Part shown: positions 22,383 to 32,151 of the stretch, one piece after another | Position numbering within the stretch: the first letter of the stretch is position 1 | Layout: every line of letters begins with the position of its first letter | Assembly: GCA_947095585.1 (NCBI GenBank) | Contig: OX352761.1 | Span: 109,169,890-109,233,889, forward strand | Origin: Nephrocerus scutellatus | Lineage: Eukaryota > Arthropoda > Insecta > Diptera > Pipunculidae | Reading direction: 5' to 3' | Length of the DNA stretch: 64,000 bases | Position numbers and translations under genes: made by a program | Notes under the pieces: model-generated | The model's database searches: none | The model's input: only the letters and a program-made list of their open reading frames with translations | What the model was told of the DNA's origin: nothing

Positions 22383-23136
22383 TCGATTTGATGTGATGTG
22401 TGATGTATCGTGCTGCAAAATGATTCGCCGTATTGGGTTGTTTTGTGTCAATTTGTGGAAAACCTTAAGCAAAGAAATGATCGTATACTAAGTCGAATTG
22501 ACTGGCTTTTGATTTTCAAGAGCCACAGTAGCCACATGATCGGTTGTTCTAAAGAAACACGCCCATTTGCTTCCCAACGCTCCGAGCTCGCACAAATTTT
22601 GTTGGATTTTCTTCGAATTTGAAGACCCAAACAGTCGATTGCCCTTTTATTTCTGGCTCATACGCAAATATCCATAACTCGTCACCTGTCACGGAAGTAC
22701 CTTCAATTAATTTTTCAAGCATTTGGCGGCATCAATCGACACGAACCTTTTTTGTGCGTCGGTCAAAAAATGTGGAATCCAACGAGCACATAGCTTCCGC
22801 ACCTTTAAATGTTCATGTAAGATCGTATATATGGTGTAACTAATGCCTAGGCATGGCTCGATTTCCCGATAAGCCACGATGATCCTCTTCAATCAGTTTT
22901 CTCACAGCACCGATGTTTTCTGGCACAACAACTGTTTTTGGACCACTTTCACGAGGCTCGTCTTTGAGTGAAAGTCGTTCGCGTTTAAATTCATTGTACC
23001 AATTATAAACACTAGCCAATGATGTTGCTTCTTCGCCAAAAGTCGAATGAAGTGATCCGAAGCACTATTGTTGAGTTAGCCCCATTCAAAAATCGTAAAA
23101 AATCATCACACGAAAATTTTTACGCGATAATTCCAT
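22383..23136 (-). mobile_element. mariner transposase pseudogene, C-terminus deleted
   Basis: Translation begins at an ATG at 23136 (MELSRKNFRVMIFYDF), runs into the helix-turn-helix region (FGEEATSLASVYNWYNEFKR, 23050-22990; LKDEPRESGPKTVVVPENIG, 22975-22915), then YREIEPCLGISYTIYTILHE (22880-22820), RWIPHFLTDAQKR (22790-22750), the first catalytic block VTGDELWIFAYEPE (22695-22650), an ACFF…DHVATVALENQ stretch (22570-22510) and RIILQHD (22420-22400) with the second catalytic Asp. The third (DD34D) region and the C-terminus are missing. At least four frameshifts or stops. This is a different mariner subfamily from the copy at 7.8 kb. Confidence 0.9.
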
Positions 23137-23159
23137 TTCATTCCTACACAGAACACAGT

Positions 23160-23405
23160 CATTATAGTATGAAATGATCTGATGCCGGGAAAAAATTTTG
23201 TATGGGAGCCTTCGACTCCGTGGCCCGATTACACTCAAATTTTAATAGAAAGTATTGTCACCGGAAATATATATGTGTGCAAAGTTTCAATAAAATCGGG
23301 CTTTAGGAAGTGTGGTAAAAATTGATCACAAGATTCTGCCCACCAGCCAGCCAGCCAGACCCAGCCAGCCACGGGCACGCGAAGTTAATATGGAGAATTA
23401 AAAAA
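23160..23405 (-). repeat. Rep-A dispersed repeat, copy 4
   Basis: Minus-strand copy with the head intact (TAATTCTCCATATTAACTTC, a GTGGCTGGC-type run, 'AATTTTTACCACACTTCCTA') and one monomer with its GC core reduced to CGGGCCACGGAGTCG. It lies next to the start of the mariner pseudogene. Confidence 0.8.
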
Positions 23406-23559
23406 AAAAACAACGTTGCGATGCGAACTGACAGATAACTTTTGAGAAACATAACCTCCAAAAATGTTAAACTTTTTGACTGACATAAAGATTTACATCG
23501 GAAAACACAGGTATTACCATTTTCTAAAAACATTTACACATTTTGTCATGGTAATAGGT

Positions 23560-23866
23560 GTCATCACTGGACACTGTTTCATAGGCAAGCATTGGCGTAT
23601 CCTCAAACGACTTCTGCAGAAGCTGCATGGACGACGAGGAGGACGAGACAATTCTCACCTTTCTCTGTACATGTCCAGACCTCTCTCAAAAACGATATCT
23701 CCATCTAGAAGCTTTATTTTACAATGACATTAACGATCTAACTAATACTGAAATTCGTAGTCACTTGCGGGGGGAAATTTTCTCTATCCATTGGCATCAT
23801 CACAATGAGCCATTACTGGTCTACGTATGTCGGCTTTTCTATCGACTGCCACTTTAACCTAACCTA
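23560..23866 (+). mobile_element. LINE 3' end (post-RNase H zinc-knuckle region)
   Basis: Two frames together read the C-terminal region of RNase H-bearing LINEs: TGHCFIGKHWRIL, then CMDDEEDETILTFLCTCPDLS, a Cys/His knuckle, and LFYNDINDLTNTEI. It ends with GACTGCCACTTTAACCTAACCTAA at 23843-23866, the same terminal sequence as the LINE at 48425-49126 (GATGGCCACTTCAACCTAACCTAA). 5'-truncated insertion. Confidence 0.75.
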
Positions 23867-23875
23867 ATGGATGTG

Positions 23876-24121
23876 GGCGCCGTGGCTCAGTGGATAACTG
23901 CATGGTTTCTGAGCAGGAGGTTCGTGGTTTAAATCCCAGTAACACCTAAAGTATTTTTTACGGTGTCCACCCTCTCGCGAATGTCTGACAAACGTCCGAG
24001 AGTAATAACTTGTCATGAAAGCTTCTCAATTCGCCTGTCGGATATGGAATTAAATTGAAGGTCCCTTCCATTTGTGTGCAAAAATATACATGCACAGCAC
24101 AAATGATCGCGAGAAGCTAGG
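23876..24121 (+). mobile_element. SINE, second copy
   Basis: Plus-strand SINE: GGCGCCGTGGCTCAGTGG with box A, box B weakened (GGTTTAAATCCC), body with CTCTCGCGAATGTCTGAC and a CCCTTCCATTTGTGTGC stretch, and tail ending within GATCGCGAGAAGCTAGGA. The last ~45 bp and the ATT repeat are missing; the CACGCG-box repeat begins instead. It lies 10 bp after the LINE 3' end at 23866. Confidence 0.88.
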
Positions 24122-24960
24122 AGATGAACTTTTGTACGAAGCTCAATGTCATGAACCATTTCTGAGATCCTACGTGAAAGAATGGCATATCATGAGTCAT
24201 GATTGGCGCGTGTGGTGTGTGGAACAGTGCCGGTTTGTCTGTCTGTCTGTTTCTTCGACTTTTTGAGCTCTTTTTTAACTAGATTCGACGCGACTTAGAG
24301 AGCTCAACTTTTGTCTGCAACTAAGTGTAATGGGTCATTTTTGAGATCTCGCATGTGACGCGTATCGCGAATCGCGTGTGGCGCGTGCGATATGTCTAAA
24401 GTGGCTTTATCTTTTAAACAGGCCCCATCTCATCGACTTCTTTAAGGTTCTATTTTAACCTCCTTTCACATGACTTAGAGTGTTGTATTATCAATGAAAT
24501 ACATCTCAATTTAATTGTAATTTAAAGTAATTTTTTATTGTGCCTATTCTTGATGGCTGTCACAATTTAGCTGTTTGTTCTTAAATACTAGAGAAGCAGA
24601 GGAGATCAGCACATTCGCCACAGTGTTGCTATACATCAAGAGTGCTGAAATTTTGTAAGCAACTAAGTGTCATGGGCTGTTTCTGAGATCACTCGTGTGA
24701 CGCGTGTCGCGAGTAGCGTGTGGCGCGTATAATGTTTGGAAATTGAGTTTATATTATAAATAGTCCCCATTACGTCGACTTCTTTAAGGTCCTTTTGAAC
24801 CACATATTACACGACTTAGAAAGGCTTACATTTTGTGAGCAGCTCATTGTCATGGGATATTTCTGAGATTTCGCGTCTGACGCTTTTCACTAGTCGCTTG
24901 TGGCGCGTGTGATGCATGGATTAGTGGGTTAACTGTGAAATAGGCCTCAAAATATAAAAT
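24122..24960. repeat. CACGCG-box tandem repeat, locus 2 (opposite orientation)
   Basis: Four or five diverged monomers, each with GCGTGTGGCGCGTG-type boxes near 24210, 24385, 24720 and 24900 (spacing about 175, 335 and 180 bp, so one monomer has lost its box). Each is preceded by an AGAGAGCTCAACTTTTGT-type stretch. It is the reverse complement of the array at 4500-4960. No coding potential. Confidence 0.75.
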
Positions 24961-25531
24961 TTGGCGATCATATGAGCGTACCCGAAAAACGATGTTTTTT
25001 TTACACTTGTGTACTTGTTTAGAAACAAGATTCTTTATCATCCATTCTATTGTACGTTGTATTGCCAAGTGGATAGATTTTTTGTTGAAAACGATTATGG
25101 AAACTTTCGAATACGGTTGGCACACCTGAATACGAGGCCAAAGTACATAAATCTTTGGTCCAAATTAGCTGTTACTTTTGTAAATAAACAATAGCTCCAT
25201 TATAAAATTTTGATACAAAAAATTCAAGTTTTTGTTCCTGCCTTTCAGCACGAACCACTCTTATGCCATTATATATTTATATATTTTTTTTCGAGTGTAT
25301 TCCGCTTCAGTCTGAATATCCATTTCGTTCGCAATCGCAATTCAATGTGGTGTGACAGCATCCATTGGTGCGATACTGAACAAAGCGGGAAAAACCAAAA
25401 ATTCCAGCGCGAATAATGGGAGTTTTTCTTCATTTGGTTAACCGACACTGAGTAGTGTAGCACAGGAATAATCACTTCTTGTTCAAAGTGACACAAGTTG
25501 TGTTGACTGCTCTGCGCCCACTCTCCCCACC
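24961..25531. other. No gene recognised
   Basis: AT-rich sequence with no shared repeats. It lies 1.4-2 kb upstream of the first coding exon and may be upstream flank or intron of the host gene. Confidence 0.4.
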
Positions 25532-25795
25532 ATGGCTTTTCGTTTTTGTTTTTGGGTGCGAAATTGGTTTAACTTGTCTGACAAGCAAGCAGGCGGGACA
25601 AGCATGGAGGAGGATGAGGATCAGACGATATCCATGTACCATGCGTTTTTTACCAATCGATCTCGATTGTGGTTGCGAAAGTTGAATGAAACTTTTAAAG
25701 GAGTTTTCGGGAAATTTTCGATGGTTTCACTTCTTGTTCTTCTTTATTTTTTTGTTATTATTCGTTTGCTTGTTTGCTGTGCTGGCTTTGGCTAA
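25532..25795 (+). CDS. Possible small membrane-protein ORF upstream of the host gene (weak)
   Basis: An 87-codon ORF with a favourable start context (ACCATGG). The first 60 residues are mixed and charged (a WFNLSDKQAGGTSMEEDEDQ stretch) and the last 24 are strongly hydrophobic (VSLLVLLYFFVIIRLLVCCA), which would suit a single C-terminal membrane anchor. It lies in non-repetitive DNA 1.1 kb upstream of the first coding exon. T-rich DNA easily encodes hydrophobic runs by chance, and I recognise no family, so this is only a candidate; it could also be 5' UTR or upstream exon sequence. Confidence 0.22.
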   Translation: MAFRFCFWVRNWFNLSDKQAGGTSMEEDEDQTISMYHAFFTNRSRLWLRKLNETFKGVFGKFSMVSLLVLLYFFVIIRLLVCCAGFG

Positions 25796-25954
25796 CTATT
25801 CCGTGGGTAGAACTTTAAAACTGCTATAGATATGAAAATTCCATTTACGAATGACGAAGGCGGCGGGATATGTGGCGTTGGAAAAGATTATCCTGAAGTG
25901 GATTATGATAGCAGTGGTTTCGGTGGTGGTGACCGAACAATGGAAACGAATTAA

Positions 25955-26233
25955 ATGTTCAAACTTTTAAAACGAGTTTTTCCGCCTGTTTATTGGATAT
26001 TTAGGACAGTTTGTCTGGGGTATCCTTTGCATGCGAGTGTGCAGAGATTTTTTAATAAAATTTCTGAACTTTCTTGTAAAAATACTGTCAAGGATTGTGT
26101 TGTTTTTATTTTTGTTATCCTACCTTCTATAGTACTCCAAAGTCCTTTTCTTATTTTTGCGGTGACACTTACAATTTATATTATCCTTAATTTTCTTTCC
26201 AGATCCTTTCGATTGTATCCTCTTATTCACTGA
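25955..26233 (+). CDS. Second possible small hydrophobic ORF (weak)
   Basis: A 92-codon ORF with a long hydrophobic stretch from about residue 47 (VVFIFVILPSIV then FLIFAVTLTIYIILNFL), which could form two membrane helices. It starts 160 bp after the preceding ORF in the same unique DNA. No known domain is recognised. The T-rich composition is a sufficient explanation for the hydrophobicity. Confidence 0.17.
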   Translation: MFKLLKRVFPPVYWIFRTVCLGYPLHASVQRFFNKISELSCKNTVKDCVVFIFVILPSIVLQSPFLIFAVTLTIYIILNFLSRSFRLYPLIH

Positions 26234-26499
26234 GATAAATTTGCAAAAAAGAAATTCGATAAAATGAAAAGAAGAAGACTCAACTCGTCATAGGAACAAT
26301 GCAAACTGCAAGGATCATGGAATCGTAACAGAATGTGACACATGTTCGGTGTGAAGGATTCCGACAAGCAAAAAAAAAAAACACATAGCCAGCAAAGATG
26401 TCTTCATCACAGTTGTTAATAGGAAATATTAAGCTAAGTAAAATTCAACAAAAAACTCAAATTGTTTCACAGAAAATGTTTAATTGTTAACCAATTTGA

Positions 26500-26933
26500 T
26501 GCTGGGGGAAGCACAATTCTTGCGCGGAAGATAATTAGAGTGTGCTAGTGTGTAAGAGTAGATGTATGCGAAAGTGGATGGAGCGCGGGTGAACCGCCGC
26601 CAATTCGAAAATAACGCAGGATCGTGGGTGGTAGTAGTAGCAGTAGAAGCAGAAAAAAGTTTCGTGAGTGGTCAGGTCACCCTCGATTCTTGAAGAGTGT
26701 ATGTAGGAAGAAGAATACAAATCGAAAAAGAACAATTGAAGGATAAAAAGGACGAACAACAACAAAAAAAAAAAAAAAAGCACCGTTGCGACAAACGTCG
26801 CGTTCTGTTGTCGCATGTATGGCTGGCTGCATTCGGGGCCGCCAGCGCGACGACGTTAACATTATTGGACTGCATTTGCGGCACCTCCGCATCCGGATAA
26901 TCTATAAATGTATCAGAAGGTCGCCAACAAGAA
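26500..26933 (+). promoter_or_regulatory. Likely 5' UTR/upstream region of the host gene
   Basis: The segment directly before the first coding exon has no repeats shared with the window, except poly-A at 26764-26779. The main frame is closed by a TAA at 26898-26900, so translation is expected to start at the ATG at 26934. Upstream ATGs at 26817, 26821 and 26908 are out of frame with the main ORF. The one at 26908 opens 109 codons that overlap the main start and could lower its translation. I could not pick a TATA box or initiator with confidence. Confidence 0.4.
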
Positions 26934-27301
26934 ATGGATCCGAATAAATTCTACTGTCGCAATGCAACAACAACAACAACCAACACACAGTCAACAGCAT
27001 CACAATCATCCGTTTCGTCGACATCGTCATCGTGCGGCGGAGGGGCAGGCGGTGTTGCAGCATTGCAACATCATGACTATAGCGGGGGAGGTGGTTGCCG
27101 CGAATTGGTACATAAGAAGTCGTCCCAGCTTAATCATCGGGGGACCAACACGACAACGTCGGTTGGCGGCGCTAGTGGTCCCACCAGTAGTAGCAGTGCC
27201 GTCAGCGCATCCGGTGCAGGAGGTAGCAATTACATAAATGTAATGCCGGTTCCGATCGGAGTGCAATATCATCGAAGGAAACTTACACCGCAGGAATATC
27301 A
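26934..27301 (+). CDS. Host gene, first coding exon (unidentified Ser/Gly-rich protein)
   Basis: The exon starts at ATG 26934 (context GAAATGG, purine at -3 and G at +4) with an in-frame stop 36 bp upstream. It encodes 122 full codons plus two bases. Residues 1-10 (MDPNKFYCRN) are followed by Thr/Ser-rich and Gly-rich low-complexity sequence, with a short His-Asp-Tyr segment near residue 47. The last 25 residues (NVMPVPIGVQYHRRKLTPQE) are complex and look conserved. The donor is CA|GTGAGT at 27302. Joining to the acceptor at 32151 completes the split codon as CAG (Gln 123), so the intron is phase 2. GC content is higher than in the surroundings, as expected for coding DNA. I do not recognise the family; such low-complexity heads are common in fly regulatory and scaffold proteins. 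No signal peptide is apparent. Confidence 0.82.
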
Positions 27302-27673
27302 GTGAGTTTATATGACAATTTATTACTTAGGCTCTTTCCGAAACGAAGACTTATTTGTGGAACCTTACTTATTCCTCGCAAGGTGACTTATTGTATATCT
27401 CCTTCTTGTAAAAAGAATCTAATTTGGTTTCTAAAATCACAAGATGTGTGACAAAGAGACAATTTTTATTTTGATTTTTTTATCAAAATATGGCATATGG
27501 AATCAATTCGGATGATTTCACTGACTTGATAAGTAAGTAAGTCTGAAGTAAGTCTTCCTTTCGGAAAGGGTCAAAGTGTTCTTTTTTTCTGTGTAACTTT
27601 TTCGAATTTAGATGTTGAGCACAACAAATTTTGATTTGAATTTATTAAAAATTGATTTTTTTTTTATTACCGA

Positions 27674-27820
27674 CTAGTGGAAATACCCAGCGTTTCCCGG
27701 CTGGCCTATCCCAAAGACCCAATCCCAACCGACCACCCGCGGACTGACCACCCGCCTACTGACCACCCACCAACTGACCTCCCACACACTGACCTCCCGC
27801 CCACTGTCTCCTTAACCAGA
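27674..27820 (-). mobile_element. Helitron 3' terminus (truncated copy, H1 type)
   Basis: On the minus strand the sequence ends GTATTTCCACTAG followed by T, with a hairpin (CCAGC…GCTGG) ten bases before it; these are Helitron 3' hallmarks (hairpin, CTRR end, insertion before T). The same terminus ends the Helitron at 63984. Just inside lie repeats of GACCACCCGCC / GACCACCCACC (27735-27805), also shared with that element. No 5' end was found; the LINE piece begins at about 27830. Confidence 0.75.
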
Positions 27821-27829
27821 TCAAACCTG

Positions 27830-28440
27830 GACAGTTACAGAGGATGTGCCCGGATGTTTCGTCCTCCTCCAATCAGAACCTACATTTCGTGTTCACAAGC
27901 TTTCTGATGCTACTCTTGTTTAGATTAAGGGATTCCTTATGGGAAGAAGGGCCTGATTAACCGTTTGTACTATCTAAGCCCTGGGGCATTATCAGGGGGC
28001 CAGACGAAGTTTACTTTTCCATTTATTAAGCATCGCTGCAGTGGTAGCCCAGCTGATACCAAAGTAGGGTTCCGGTCGGTTCGTTGCTTGCAACACCCCG
28101 GTGACCTAGGACCCAACCGAGTTTCACCATGTTGAGCCCTACCAGGGATTGCAGTGCATCGTAGGAGCTTTTATCTGATTTAGAGTCCAGCGCTTCCAGT
28201 GCTGCCTGACTATCTGAAAAGATATAAATCGTAGCACCTATAATACCGTTACTAAGGATTATCTTAGCGCAGACCTCAATGGCATGTAGTTCCACTTGGA
28301 AAACAGTGGGACTCTTACCCATCGATATTGAGACTTTGGTTTTGGGTCTGAGTTCACACACCACAATCCATCTTCGATCCGTCTGTGTACCAGACCAGAC
28401 CAGTTTGCAACTGGAGGCAGTTAGCAAAATACCATTCTAA
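27830..28440 (-). mobile_element. LINE RNase H domain and C-terminal knuckle, remnant
   Basis: On the minus strand 28440-28026 encodes a type I RNase H: VCELRPKTKVSISMGKSPT, FQVELHAIEVCA (catalytic Glu region), IYIFSDSQAALEAL (catalytic SDSQAA block), LGWVLGHRGVASNE (the GHxG-N-E block with catalytic His/Glu region). The first catalytic Asp strand is damaged. A frame-broken Cys-rich stretch follows to 27830. This arrangement is typical of RNase H-bearing LINEs (I/R1/LOA/Jockey relatives). RT and endonuclease are absent. Confidence 0.85.
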
Positions 28441-29692
28441 TTCGAGATGAAAAATAGTTGAGGCCAAGGTGCCGCCTGTATTTTGGGCCTTGCTCGTAAG
28501 AAATTATCCACCTGGGAAATTTCTGAAAGTTAAGGTGGCTCAATATTTGTATGGAATTAAAAGCACTTCGTTAGACTGGGAGAGTTCCGAGAGAGAGTGG
28601 AGGATTCGATCAGGAAGTTTTTTAAAAAAGAAACTTTTAGATGTAAATATCTTATTCAGTATTCAGATCTATTCAGTAGTAGTTAGTTAGAAGAGTAATA
28701 AACAAAACAAACCTAATAAATAATTAATTTAACAATTAAAGTAATTGGCTCGAAATCTAAAAAGTGCATTGGACTTGGCATCACTATTTCGCACTGATGT
28801 GTCAGTTATTCGTGCGCAAGTTCGTAAACAAATGGAATTCGTATTCGAATGTCAATAATATTGAACAAAATTGACGCGCTCCTTTGGTGTTTCTGTTTGT
28901 TACAGTGTTCGCTTTTTACCGTTCACGCATTGTGTTTTGACGTTTACATTAGCCGGGTTTCTACTTTCTTCTACCTAAGATAAATACGCGAAGCCAACAT
29001 CAATAAGACGCGAAATGATATTTTATTGAAACTTGAAAAAGAAACGCATAAGCTGATATTGTCAATATTTGATTAAAATTAACATTTAAGTTGGTAAGAT
29101 TGTTGGTCATATCGTGTGCGAACTTTCAGTGCAACTATTTGGATCGATTTTGCCATCGTTTTGTTGCGGTGAGTTCATCGGCCTGATTATCTGTAGAAAA
29201 ATTCCCTTTTTTGGTATCAAGCCGTGATTTGGCTTCTCTGTATGTTGCAAAGATTTTAAAAGAGCGGAAATATTTAAATTGTTATAATATCTTATTACTG
29301 TGTATCCCAATCCTGGATACTTTAGAAATATATTAGAGAGTGGATATATACCACCTGATGCATTTCTGTATCTGAATGCATTGTCACACTCATGCAACGT
29401 GTCCGTGATTTACCATATTGCTAGAAGGGCAACAGACAAAACCGTCCGGCATACCTCATTTCTCAATGGGGATGGAAATGATACCTGCAGATTCTGTCGT
29501 AACTTGCCTGAAAGGGACAGTTTAAATGAGAAACGTCTGAACAAAGATAAATATAGGTGGTTGGAGTGTGGCCGACATTTAACCCTGAGTGAGGGATGGT
29601 GGTGCCCACTTAGCGGGCTTATGAATGCATCTGCTATCCTAGGTAGTTACCAAGTTTTTGCCTATTAGTTTGAATTTATTATAGAAAAAATT
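28441..29692. other. Intronic sequence, no clear gene
   Basis: A 122-codon ORF at 29300-29668 (+) contains a CRFCRNLP stretch that vaguely resembles the Cys knuckle at the end of RNase H LINEs, but the rest does not match, so I do not call it. The remainder is AT-rich. Confidence 0.4.
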
Positions 29693-29755
29693 AACTGAAG
29701 ATTCTGGCCCCATCCGTAAAAGAAAGTCATGTTGTGGCCACACCTCCATTTTATC
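29693..29755 (+). repeat. Fragment of the CACGCG-repeat leader
   Basis: It matches 4505-4570: TGAAGATTCTGGCCCCATCC, GTAAAAGAAAGTCATGTTGTG, CCACAC. No downstream CACGCG boxes follow here. Confidence 0.55.
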
Positions 29756-29994
29756 CTATTGGTTAGAGTTGCACAAAACGACTTAACTAATATGTTGCTA
29801 CTAGGTTAGTCGGGTGTTTTTACAAAACTAGTTAAAAAAAATTCATTTTGATTTTAGTTTAATTTTTTATTATATATTATTTTTATATATTTTTTGAAGT
29901 GCTATAATTTTCAAGCGTTACACTGTTAATACGCTGTTGTACACATTACTCTGTTGTTAATTTTATGCTTTGTTTTTTGTAGTTATATATTATA

Positions 29995-30812
29995 CTAGCT
30001 GTTCCCGGGCGCTTTGCTACCCGCACACATGAACCCCCGGGGTGACGGGAGTACTATAGCCTATAACCTTCCCTCACCTGCCAATATTTTTCGTTGAAAT
30101 TTTTTTAAAAATACGTTTGTAAATCTCATGTTAAAATTTTATCTTTCTCCCCCATATACCTATAACTTTCCCCTACCTGCTAATAATATATCTTAAAAAT
30201 TTCATAAAATTCAGTTTAAAAATGTGGCTGATATTAACATTTTACATTCCCTGTGTGTAAAATAAAATAACTACTAATCAAACAAATGCAGTTTTCGTGA
30301 CTCAAGTGTATAATATAAAAATAGTTATTTTGTGTAATAACGTTTTTTTACGATTAATTATAAATTTTATTTTTAACTTGGTGTCCTACGATGTATTCTT
30401 GCGCGTGTTGGTATGAAACTAAATAAATGTCAAAAATAGCGGGTCCAAATTTCATAAAAACGCAAATAGCAACGAAACAAACGTATAGATAAAATTTTAA
30501 TTTCCTAAGATGCTTCGTTACTAGGAACTATATCTTTGAAACAGCGCCATCTATTAGGTCCAAATTTCACAAAAACCCAAATAGCAAGGAAACAAACCTA
30601 TGGTTAAAATCTGAAGTTCCTAAGATGCTTCTTTGCTGAGAAACAAGAAAACCGTTATATTTTGACAACAGTGCCACTTAGAGAGTTCAAACCAAAACAA
30701 AAACCCAAACCGCTAAAATCATAATCTATGGTGAAAATTTCAGCTTCCTGCGATGTCTGGTTCCTGAGAAAAGCAATCTCAAACAATACAGACACCATTT
30801 TTATATATTAGA
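29995..30812 (-). mobile_element. Non-autonomous Helitron (818 bp, H2 type)
   Basis: On the minus strand it starts TCTAATATATAAAAATGG immediately after an A (30813) and ends GGGAACAGCTAG immediately before a T (29994), the A|T insertion and TC…CTAG ends expected of Helitrons. A GC-rich stem (CGGG…CCCG) precedes the 3' end. No terminal inverted repeats and no target duplication, also as expected. No coding sequence; internally it has diverged direct repeats built around 'AAATTTGGACC' and 'AAGATGCTTCGTT/TTTG' phrases. It lies wholly inside intron 1. Confidence 0.8.
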
Positions 30813-31025
30813 TGTATAAAACTATATATGCATATAACTTTAAATATAAATATATATACATAAATATATTTCTACGCTCGCAGCTCCTGTGAAAATTCTG
30901 GGATCTGGCCAATAGGGTCTAGTATTTTGGGAACTAAGCCATTTCTCAAGCGATTCGTATGAAACTCGCAATGTAGGACTAAGATGCGACTAAAAGATTT
31001 GTTCCTATTGGGTGGTAAGAGTGGT

Positions 31026-31233
31026 AAGAATAAAAATCACGAAGCCGTCTATAAGTTGCGCGAATCGACGACTGATTTTCAAAGTTAATTTGGATTATGT
31101 TTAAGCATCAGTCTATGCATGGTGATTTGCCTGGGTATACTGATAATAAAAGTCGAATAGTGATCGAAGGAAGAAGGAAGCTTTTTTGACAGTTAACCCT
31201 TCAGTAAGGTCTATCTAAGCAATAAACATCCTT
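31026..31233 (-). mobile_element. mariner-type 5' fragment, same family as 7.75 kb
   Basis: The minus strand from 31236 reads CTAAAGGATGTTTATT, then CCTTACTGAAGGGTTAACTG and, near the other end, ATTCGCGCAACTTATAGACG and GGCTTCGTGATTTTT. The same phrases occur in the same order at 7751-7952, where they form the 5' end and N-terminal coding part of a mariner transposase. Similarity stops at about 31026. It is either a 5' remnant or a short deletion derivative. Confidence 0.7.
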
Positions 31234-31369
31234 TAGTTGTTGACTCTCCTGGCAATAAACCGTACTGATGAAGTCCAGTCCGATATTGTAAATGAGTGCC
31301 TTCAGGTACAGTTCCCAACATGGGATCCAATAGGAGATGTTAAGTCGACTAATATTCGTCTATATAGTT

Positions 31370-31790
31370 AACGCGGTTTAGTGGGTCTCCTTTCTTGGTT
31401 GTCGGCTAAACAATGTTGAGATTCTATTTAACTGGCACCTTTCATCTGACCAAATTTTAGAGATAAGCTGGTGTACTCGTATGCAATCTAACAAATCAAC
31501 TCCTGTAGTTTTAAAAGGCTCTGGCAGCTGGACAGTCAGTGTTCTCATCACTGATTCTTACACGTTTTGTGTTTTGTGGCTTTTAGATTTTCTGTTAACC
31601 ATTTGGTAAAACTTCCGGGCATTGTTACTATAGAGTGACATAGAGAGTCTTTGATCACACACTCTTCTTGTTCTTTTTCTTTTCTTTGAAAAAGCGTGTG
31701 CTTCTCTCTTTCCATTAAGCTCATTAAGCTTACGTTGCTAGTGCCTCTTAAACCCTACCTTCAGTATACGATAAGAGTTGATAGTATTCA
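31370..31790 (-). mobile_element. LINE endonuclease-RT linker fragment
   Basis: On the minus strand one frame reads SNNARKFYQMVNRKSKSHKT (31625-31565), then a LPEPFK stretch and VHQLISKIWSDE (31460-31430). This is the basic linker and the first RT finger block of family I-related LINEs. It is short and interrupted by stops. Confidence 0.6.
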
Positions 31791-32151
31791 TTGTTTTTAA
31801 AGAAAAAACAAACCCCCTGACCTAAAGCACTCTGTGTGCGTATAATATATCCATTTTTCATTGGAACAATCGAAACACAATTCAGTATCTGTTTCCACGC
31901 AAGGACATGAATCTCTGCAACGCTTGGCTTACCATAAAAATGTATGACCCAACTGAAACTGTACTTAAATTCATCGAAATGTTACTCATGTATTATGTAC
32001 ATTATGTACATAACGTACAAAAATGTGGGCGGATGCGTCATTTATTAAAAATATACTTTTTTTGTTCTCTCGAAATTTTCGATTCTGAATTTAATCCCAT
32101 GATTGTTATTTCATGAGTTTCTCTCATTGTTCCGTTTATTTTTGTTTCCAG

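Larger units (their letters stand above)
27302..32151 (+). other. Intron 1 of the host gene (4.85 kb)
   Basis: The intron begins GTGAGT and ends TTTTTGTTTCCAG, both good consensus sites, and its phase agrees on both sides. It is filled with transposon remnants: a Helitron 3' end, an RNase H LINE piece, a complete short Helitron, a mariner 5' fragment and a LINE linker, all on the minus strand relative to the gene. Antisense orientation of all recognised insertions fits selection against sense-strand splice or polyadenylation signals. Confidence 0.75.

Noticed and set aside
23876..23950. A functional tRNA gene
   Set aside because: Box A and B are present, but the acceptor and anticodon stems do not pair well and the unit continues into a SINE body.
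27677..27907. Pro/Thr/Asp/His repeat ORF (DHPPTDHPPTD type)
   Set aside because: It is the translation of the Helitron subterminal GACCACCCGCC repeats.
29300..29668. 122-codon ORF with CRFC motif
   Set aside because: Only the short Cys stretch resembles a LINE knuckle; the rest does not align to any part of the LINEs I know.
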